From contig JBLDXI010000015.1 of NCBI GenBank assembly GCA_047495785.1, positions 2,542,001 to 2,606,000 of the forward strand: a DNA stretch of 64,000 nucleotides. The letters are read 5' to 3'. The DNA is from Lepidodermella squamata (taxonomy: Eukaryota > Gastrotricha). The notes below the pieces were generated by a model. That model saw only the letters and a list, made by a program, of their open reading frames with translations. It searched no databases and was not told the DNA's origin. Both the position numbers and the translations under genes were made by a program. Of this stretch, positions 58,013 to 64,000 are shown piece after piece; the stretch's first letter is position 1, and each line of letters starts with the position of its first letter.

Positions 58013-59329
58013 CTAAGTTGCATGTAATCCTTGAAACTTTTTCAAAAAGCCTACCTGTAGACGGTAAGAATGAGGCCGTTTGATGATATCAGCTCGTTTT
58101 TTCATGTACTTCATCCGCATTTCCATCGCAATTTTCTCAACCATTTTCTCGCGGTACCGCAACGCCCTCTCATCCGCTGTTTCCTTCGCCCACACAGGCC
58201 CCTCTTGTATCCGATCATCGAACTGTATTTTTATAGGGTAATACGGCAGATCTGGTATGCTCTGGGCGAAGCAGTAATTCGGGTTGATGAACTTGGTCGG
58301 ATGCTTCACCTTGGCGTAGTAATAATTGAGTAATTGATGAAACTCCGGCTGTTCGAGGTCAGGGTCGTCATTTCTCGATTTAGGCGTATAGAAGCAATCA
58401 CTCAAAACCTGGCACATTTTCGCGATTTCAGCTGTCTCACCTGCGAAATACTGAGTGGCATAGTAGAACCTTTCCTCCTCAGATTTCACCGCGACATAAG
58501 CACAGCTATCTTTCCGCCGGTCGTAGGGAAACAGCGTATTTTCGCGAAACGTGTAATAAGCCGGGTGTAACACGGCGACAAATGGCCCGAGCAGCTCGTC
58601 GATAACGTTAGTTTGCTGTAGCACAGACATGCGGCCGTCGAACGACATGACGTAATCAAAGTGCGCCGGGTCAAAGTAATTAAAGCGGCGCGCGTAGTGC
58701 GCGTAAATACGGCACGGATTAGCCGCGTAACGCGCACGCTCTTTCGCGCTCACGTCCACCCTAACAAAACTGCCGTTTTTCGAGTCCTCCAGCAGTGATG
58801 ACGTCACTGCGGTATCGGTAAACAGGAAGTAAGTTGGCTCGAACGTGTCCGACGAGTGATTAACAGCGGATTTCCAGCGGAATTGAACGCGCGCCGACTC
58901 CCAGAACTGAATTCCTCTGCCCGCGCCGTTGTCAATGACTAAAATTGCGATTTTCCGCGTTTTACCTCTCACGCCTTTCGTAGTTGGCGCTTCGAGTAAA
59001 ATATGCTCCACTTTCTCCACTTTCTTCGTAGTTTGCGGGAGGGTGATCAGTTGCTGTTTAATCAATTTCGCGCCAGTTTCGTCGTTGGAAATCACAAGTG
59101 GGACATTGATTGATTTCAGCGTTGTAGTAATAGCTTCATCTGCCGATGTAATGAGGTCAAACGCCGGATATTCGTGATGAATTTGCCCATCAGTGGCGGG
59201 TTTGAGTTCTGCGGATCCTGATGGCGTAAGCCATAGTGAAATTAAGGCGAATAACAGCAGGCCTATCGAGATGATTGCGAGCCACCAGCGCCTCCTTAAT
59301 CGATGGAAACAATAACGAAGGGCGCGCAT
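58013..59329 (-). CDS. GT6 family (ABO/GGTA1-type) glycosyltransferase-like, intronless
   Basis: One exon encodes 438 aa. A basic N-terminus and one membrane anchor (WWLAIISIGLLLFALISLWL) give type II Golgi topology. The catalytic part follows the GT6 layout: TYFLFTD, then the FDYVMSFDGRMSV strand, LGPFVAVLHPAYY, FPYDRRKDSCAYVA, ERFYYATQYFAG, PEFHQLLNYY and HPTKFINPNYC. In vertebrate GT6 enzymes these transfer Gal or GalNAc alpha-1,3 to glycans. The DXD metal site (DVD in vertebrates) reads D-G-R here, so metal use or activity may differ; bacterial GT6 enzymes also deviate (NXN). The Glu-x-His of the acceptor/catalytic loop is kept. The enzyme's activity is therefore uncertain though the family match is good. 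Confidence 0.8.
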   Translation of the reverse strand: MRALRYCFHRLRRRWWLAIISIGLLLFALISLWLTPSGSAELKPATDGQIHHEYPAFDLITSADEAITTTLKSINVPLVISNDETGAKLIKQQLITLPQTTKKVEKVEHILLEAPTTKGVRGKTRKIAILVIDNGAGRGIQFWESARVQFRWKSAVNHSSDTFEPTYFLFTDTAVTSSLLEDSKNGSFVRVDVSAKERARYAANPCRIYAHYARRFNYFDPAHFDYVMSFDGRMSVLQQTNVIDELLGPFVAVLHPAYYTFRENTLFPYDRRKDSCAYVAVKSEEERFYYATQYFAGETAEIAKMCQVLSDCFYTPKSRNDDPDLEQPEFHQLLNYYYAKVKHPTKFINPNYCFAQSIPDLPYYPIKIQFDDRIQEGPVWAKETADERALRYREKMVEKIAMEMRMKYMKKRADIIKRPHSYRLQVGFLKKFQGLHAT

Positions 59330-62300
59330 TCACTGATGATTGCGCTCTAGCTCATTTTCAGAATAAAATGATCAGCAGTAGATTCGTAAAAAAAATTTCC
59401 GCAGCATTTTCTAAATGAAAAATAACGAAAAAAGTTAAAAATTCTTGAAATCCCGCGCTGAGGAAAGAATGCTATGCCAAAATTGTTCCGGAACCAAAAT
59501 TAAAAACTTCTGACGTAAAACGCAAAATTCGAAAGTGCCAACATTTTAAAATATCAATTTAATTGCCCCACAATTATTTTTTTACAAATTGGTCGTAATT
59601 TTTCTGTTATTCGGCAGTTTTAAATATTTTTCCTGAAAATTCCGAAAATTCGTAATAATTACTGGGAAATTTCTGGATTATCCCGAAACAGACCCTCAGT
59701 AATAAAAAATATTATAATGATTTTGCGCACCAATTTTCGACCCGCATGAAAATAGCGCGAAAATTTGGCAAACCAGCATAATAAACAGGCGTGTTGTATA
59801 ATTTTTTGTTCAATATTTGTTGCATCGCTAGCGGCGTTTCACTCTGGAACAACACGGCTGATTTTGTAAATAATATGAATGCAAAAATAAGGCGAGGATT
59901 TTTCAAACCTCATAGCGCGACACACAGCATATGCACCGAACAAATAATAATAATAACTAGTATAACAAAAGAAGAGAGACGAATCAAGACAAAGCTTTTA
60001 CTACTATACACTTGCTGTTAATGGTCGTTTGCTATATAACCTACATATAACGGGTTGAGAATTAAACAAAACTGTTATTTATATTACATTAGAATATACC
60101 AGTAATATAAAGTAAACCGTGGTACACCGGGGACAAGTGCAGTATAGTGAAACTTGCGAGAAGTGAGCATATATAACGGGGTCTTTGTGGTGTAGGTATA
60201 CATATTTTTCTTTACCTAATTGTTATACCTGCATGCGTGAAGGCGCCGCGTTGGTTCCGTGAATGGTGGCATATATAAATGCGCGCGTGGGCTCTTGGCT
60301 CTTCTCGCTTCCGGATGCGGCTTATTCAGGTGCCGCACGCACATTGCACAGATGCGCGCGGCCTTTTCTGTAATTGCGAATATAAGTGATCTCTTCGGTT
60401 ATTTTAAGAGGCGTAATGCGTGTTCAGGCGATAACACCTTGAAAGCAACTATATTAGTAGCATTTAAATACAGGCTTTTAATGTACTAAACAAGTTTTCC
60501 AACTACAGGTACAGACGCAAAAAAATGAGGCGATTTTTTTCAGTTTTTCGGTGCAGTAATTTTTTTGTTTTATACGGGCAACAGGTGGTAATTTTATTGA
60601 CTCAGTCTCAGCCTTTACGGTCGCATTGTTTTCGCAGTAATAGGAAACAATGATGACGAGTAATAATTATTTGAACGCAAGAAGATGAGGTATAAGCTTA
60701 CATAAGCATTAGGATGAGTTAAGCGTAGAGTCGAGAATGGGCCAAAATTGTGAGCCTCGATATCTCGAAAGCTGGTGTTTTAGAATCAAATAAATATAAA
60801 CGGAATAAAAATAGCTTTATACTGCGTGTTCCATAAGTAACGCAAGGAAAGAATATACACGGAAAAGGGTTCATCATCATCATCAGAACCTCAAACATAA
60901 GAGAAGTCACATCTCATGGCCAGAAATTAAAAGAAAATTAAAAAAATTATGCGAATAGTAATCAAGTCTGCAACTTGTTTGGGATTAAGGAGTCCGGAGA
61001 AATTTGTCCAATTGGGTCCAATTTTGTCCAACTGGGTAAAATACCGGAAATTACCGAACCAGTTACCATCAGGATTTTCCGGGTTTTCTCCGGTAATTTT
61101 TTATTTCCTCGGTTAAATCGTGGATAAAAGATGAAATATTCTCTCGATATTTATAATAAAAGTTGAATGTCCTACACACAGTTGCCAAATTTAAATTTAG
61201 ATGCGCAAATTCTGGGACATGTGCTTCCTTTTCGTTTTCGTCATTTTCCAGGATATTTTCCGAGTTTAAGGGAAATTGACCAGTGAAGCGAATGAAACCG
61301 CTGAAAATACAATTAAAGCCATGGGGCTTCAATAGCGTAATGTCAGAAGTGTTAGCACGTGGTTAAAGAAATGACTTAATAATCAGCCAGAAAAAATAAG
61401 CCACTGTTAAAATTTGGCTGAAGTTTAATTGTAAAAATGAAAATCAAATTCGAAATTATACTGGCTTTCGGCCGAAATCTGATCGCACTTATAACGCCTT
61501 AAAACCGGCGCTTACGGCTAGAAACAGCCAAATCGATTTATTCTAGCGGCCATTATCGGCTAAGATTACATATGATCGCTATAGCCAATTAATCACTGTC
61601 ACAGCTCAGCATCAAAAATAAAGCAGACAACAGGCCTTCAAAGCTCTCTCCTACTGTTATATCAGCTGCTTAACCGGCCAAAAGAGAAAGGAAGTATTAT
61701 ACTTTCCTCTCGGTCAAGTTATATTATTTATGCATAATTTTCCAGAAAATCCTGTTTTCAATCGATAAAAATAGCTGATGCAGTGGTTATCGATCGATTC
61801 GAGAAAGTTGCGCAGCTCAGGAACGACAAGCATGGCTCGAACTTCCGGATTTTCCTTTAATGATTCACTTTCATTTCATAGCTTATAAGCTGACCGCTCT
61901 AGTTTTATCACATTATAGGACAACATCATATTATTTAATCATGAATAACGCCGATGAGGTAAATCTTTAACAAGCTTAGGTCATCTGTGCGTAGTTATTT
62001 AATCAGCCTGAGGCTAGGTCAAAAATGCGGACGCACCTGATTTATGAAAGCTGATTTTATGTTGATGACTTTAATTATCCAAAAAATTGGCATTTAGCTG
62101 GTTTCTGAACTCAAGCGGTTTGACTTGTCTGTTTATCGCGCCGGAAATGTCCGGAGTATTCGATAACCGTTTATGTCACTCGCTGGGATGAAAACCCGGA
62201 AGTTTTTCTAAACATAGTAATACCCCTGCTTACGTGATAGACTTTCAATTAATCCGGCTGATTATCCCGCGGCTAGTTCGCTGAAAAAATTAAACAACTT

Positions 62301-62405
62301 CTGGCTAAAACGGGATTAGGCAACGAACGAAGGCGATTTCCTGCAGCTACATATTTTGTTTCATTTGAATTAAATAGGTTTAAAAGACGTTTTTTGTTAA
62401 AAGAA
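59330..62405. other. Largest gene-free stretch (about 3.1 kb)
   Basis: I see no convincing exon, tRNA or repeat array. ORFs are short and AT-rich. A CATCATCATCATCA run is at 60870-60883. Confidence 0.6.
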
Positions 62406-62827
62406 ATGTCGCAAATATTTCTTATAATCAACTTCTTGGTCCTAATTTTGGCCGTTCTGGTTCTCAGCAATCCGGCTGATACCCAACACGAGAATGAACA
62501 GGATCCTAAACTTGACAGCTGTTACGATTTGGTCAGCTATCAAAAATTATCTGAGCTGAGTAGAGACGAAATTCTGGTCAAATTCAAGAACTGCGACTGT
62601 GAGCATTTTTTCACATTTTTTTCATATTTTTATGAATTTTTGTATTATTTATAGGGAGAGCTTTGTTGAGACAGGCCAAATTAGCACGCAAGCGTGTCGT
62701 GCATCTCATGCGTGACGAGCGGCAGCGACGAGTTATAGACGCTTGTTTGAAGGACTTCGGAGGAAGGGCAGCACGAGCCATTCCGATTGTTTCCCTTATT
62801 TGCACTTCGGCCGGAATAAAATTGTGA
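62406..62827 (+). CDS. Small secreted protein, 'CLxxFGG-ARAIPI-C' family member 2
   Basis: Two exons (62406-62598 and 62655-62827, phase-1 intron of 56 nt) give 121 aa. The signal peptide is MSQIFLIINFLVLILAVLVL. The middle contains extra cysteines (DSCYDLVSYQ, NCDC). The second exon is strongly basic (RALLRQAKLARKRVVHLMRD) and ends with the block CLKDFGGRAARAIPIVSLIC plus seven residues. Thirteen of the 20 residues are identical to member 1 and the rest are mostly conservative. The two genes are 6.1 kb apart on the same strand, with unrelated glycosyltransferases between. The function is unknown; a secreted peptide hormone, antimicrobial or lipid-binding role would all be guesses. Confidence 0.74.
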
Positions 62828-62842
62828 AAATTCGTTTTTTAA

Positions 62843-62855
62843 TTAAGGAGGATTT
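62843..62855 (+). repeat. TTAAGGAGGATTT motif, copy 4
   Basis: It begins 16 bp after the stop codon of small secreted protein 2 on its sense strand, followed by a T run, as at copy 3. Confidence 0.5.
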
Positions 62856-63057
62856 TTTCACTCATTTTTTGTCAGTATTGCCCTGTATTTTCACACGTGT
62901 CGTAGAGTTAATTAGTTGAGTTGTTGACGAAAGTCTCGGGAATTCGAACTTGGCATAGGTATCAGCCAATTAAAATCACACTCTACAGAAAATTAGCGGC
63001 CTTTATCTCCAATCAAAAAATCCTAATTAAACATTATATCACAAATGTTGAGAGTGT

Positions 63058-64000
63058 TCATTTAGCTGATCGGAATATAGCAATAATCCAAATGAGACCG
63101 GTCGACAGTGACAGGAAAACAGCCGAAAATGACAGCGTAATCTCCTGTCCGACTAAATCGTCAACAGCGAGTGCGATCAAAATTGCAGCGATCGAAATAG
63201 TCGTTAGATTTACCAAAGCCGCGATGATAACGCCTAATTGAGGAACGGCTCTGCGATAATTGCAACTCCGTATCTTGAAGAGGCAGATAGCTCCGATTAA
63301 AATTTGAACGAAATAAGCGCTGATCGCGGCGAAAATCCATGCAGAAAAATGGCGAGATTTGCAGGTTAACACAGATTTTTCTATCAAAATGTCTTCAAAA
63401 ATAACGTATAACGGCGCCTCCTTAACGGTGAAGCAGCTCAATGGATCAGCAATCAGCCAAACCGCTAAAAATATCGTAATTACAGCCGTGAAAGCTGACG
63501 TAGCGCTCAGAGAGATTAGGTCGATGGATTGTACCTCTTCGATGGTCAGCTTGGTCTGGGGACGAACGAGCATGGCGGAGATCCATGAGTCAGCTCGACC
63601 TCTCGATCCGACACTGTAGGTTCGACTTTCAGGGTAGACTCTGCCCGAGGCGGCTCGTATTGCTGATCTCGCACTTGCTGCAGCACTTGCAGCTTTTGAT
63701 TCGAATTTCGCCATGCCTAGGAAGTAGCCGAATCCTCGAAGACTTATACTACCACCCAACATGGCTAAACCGACAGTCATTAGGGCAATTCTTGCTACCC
63801 AGATTTGGTAAGCGGAATAAGGAGCCAACTTCACGGAAAACATAACTCCAGCTGCATTTAATAGGATACCGCCAATAAATCCTATAAAGGATGATTTTAG
63901 CAACTTCCTATGAGTTTCCTCATATTTCATTTTAATCAGCATTACAATCATCCCTGAGATATGAATAAGAGATGAAATGGCAGCGATTACAACGACTGTG
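63058..64000 (-). CDS. GABA-B receptor-like class C GPCR, 7TM half only (5' part beyond window)
   Basis: The frame is open from the right edge to the stop at 63058-63060 (about 313 codons) with no intron. Hydrophobic segments line up with the GABA-B 7TM domain. TM1 is VVVIAAISSLIHISGMIVML followed by KLLKSS; TM3 contains WVARIALMTVGLAMLGGSISL; and TM4 ends VWLIADPLSCF, the W-x-x-x-DPL typical of this subfamily. A C-x(3)-H segment precedes TM5, and TM6-TM7 follow. The second intracellular loop carries an Ala/Ser/Arg-rich insert of about 50 residues (ESKAASAAASARSAIRAASG...). The ligand-binding ectodomain must lie right of 64000. It is a distant paralogue of the receptor at 2317-4620 and, like it, lacks introns in the visible part. 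Confidence 0.75.
   Translation of the reverse strand, partial: TVVVIAAISSLIHISGMIVMLIKMKYEETHRKLLKSSFIGFIGGILLNAAGVMFSVKLAPYSAYQIWVARIALMTVGLAMLGGSISLRGFGYFLGMAKFESKAASAAASARSAIRAASGRVYPESRTYSVGSRGRADSWISAMLVRPQTKLTIEEVQSIDLISLSATSAFTAVITIFLAVWLIADPLSCFTVKEAPLYVIFEDILIEKSVLTCKSRHFSAWIFAAISAYFVQILIGAICLFKIRSCNYRRAVPQLGVIIAALVNLTTISIAAILIALAVDDLVGQEITLSFSAVFLSLSTGLIWIIAIFRSAK

Noticed and set aside
1-64000. CRISPR arrays, insertion sequences, phage genes or bacterial operons
   Set aside because: None seen. Introns, tRNA promoters and gene families are all metazoan.

Overview
The window is nuclear DNA of a compact-genome animal. It carries split genes with very short GT-AG introns (mostly 34-60 nt), eukaryotic tRNA genes with A and B boxes, and metazoan families: Cys-loop ligand-gated channels, GABA-B-type and rhodopsin-type GPCRs, a Quiver/Sleepless-like Ly6 protein, chymotrypsin-fold proteases, acid sphingomyelinases and F5/8C-LamG proteins. 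A protostome invertebrate fits best. A tardigrade, nematode or other small ecdysozoan would suit, but I cannot fix the phylum. A degenerate TTAGGG-type telomere-like tract argues mildly against a typical TTAGGC nematode. Exon coordinates were built by hand from splice sites, reading frame and paralogue comparison. Every complete model sums to a whole number of codons. Layout, 1-8 kb: a truncated nAChR-like subunit (A, minus) with a foldback element in an intron, a single-exon GABA-B-like receptor interrupted by one in-frame amber codon (minus), and a two-exon type II membrane glycosyltransferase-like gene (plus). 8.4-15.8 kb: one 19-exon gene (minus) for a secreted protein of about 2002 aa with a PAN domain and many F5/8C/F-type-lectin-like and LamG-like modules. 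17-33 kb: three more nAChR-like subunits (B and C minus, D plus). Together with A they form a cluster in which no subunit has the vicinal cysteines of alpha subunits or the -1' glutamate of cation channels. 33-39 kb: tRNA-Val and two tandem saposin/acid-sphingomyelinase genes, the second with tRNA-Ala in an intron. 40-46 kb: a TMEM45-like gene with tRNA-Arg in an intron, a convergent Quiver-like Ly6 gene, and a six-exon rhodopsin-family GPCR. 47.7-52.7 kb: two tandem split trypsins (minus) and an intronless, probably membrane-anchored trypsin (plus). 53-64 kb: a secreted PAN protein with three tandem CTHRC1-type domains, the first of two related small secreted-protein genes sharing a C-terminal motif (Cys-Leu-x-x-Phe-Gly-Gly...Ala-Arg-Ala-Ile-Pro-Ile...Cys), a fucosyltransferase-like exon, the telomere-like tract, an intronless GT6 (ABO/GGTA-type) glycosyltransferase-like gene, about 3 kb without recognisable genes, the second small secreted-protein gene, and the 7TM half of another GABA-B-like receptor running off the right edge. 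No operon-like or pathway cluster is evident. The organisation is mostly local tandem duplication (channels, ASMs, trypsins) mixed with unrelated genes. The most notable candidates for something undescribed are the small secreted-protein family, the TTAAGGAGGATTT motif recurring in non-coding DNA, the divergent channel cluster, the GT6-like enzyme with an altered DXD, and the tRNA genes nested in introns.
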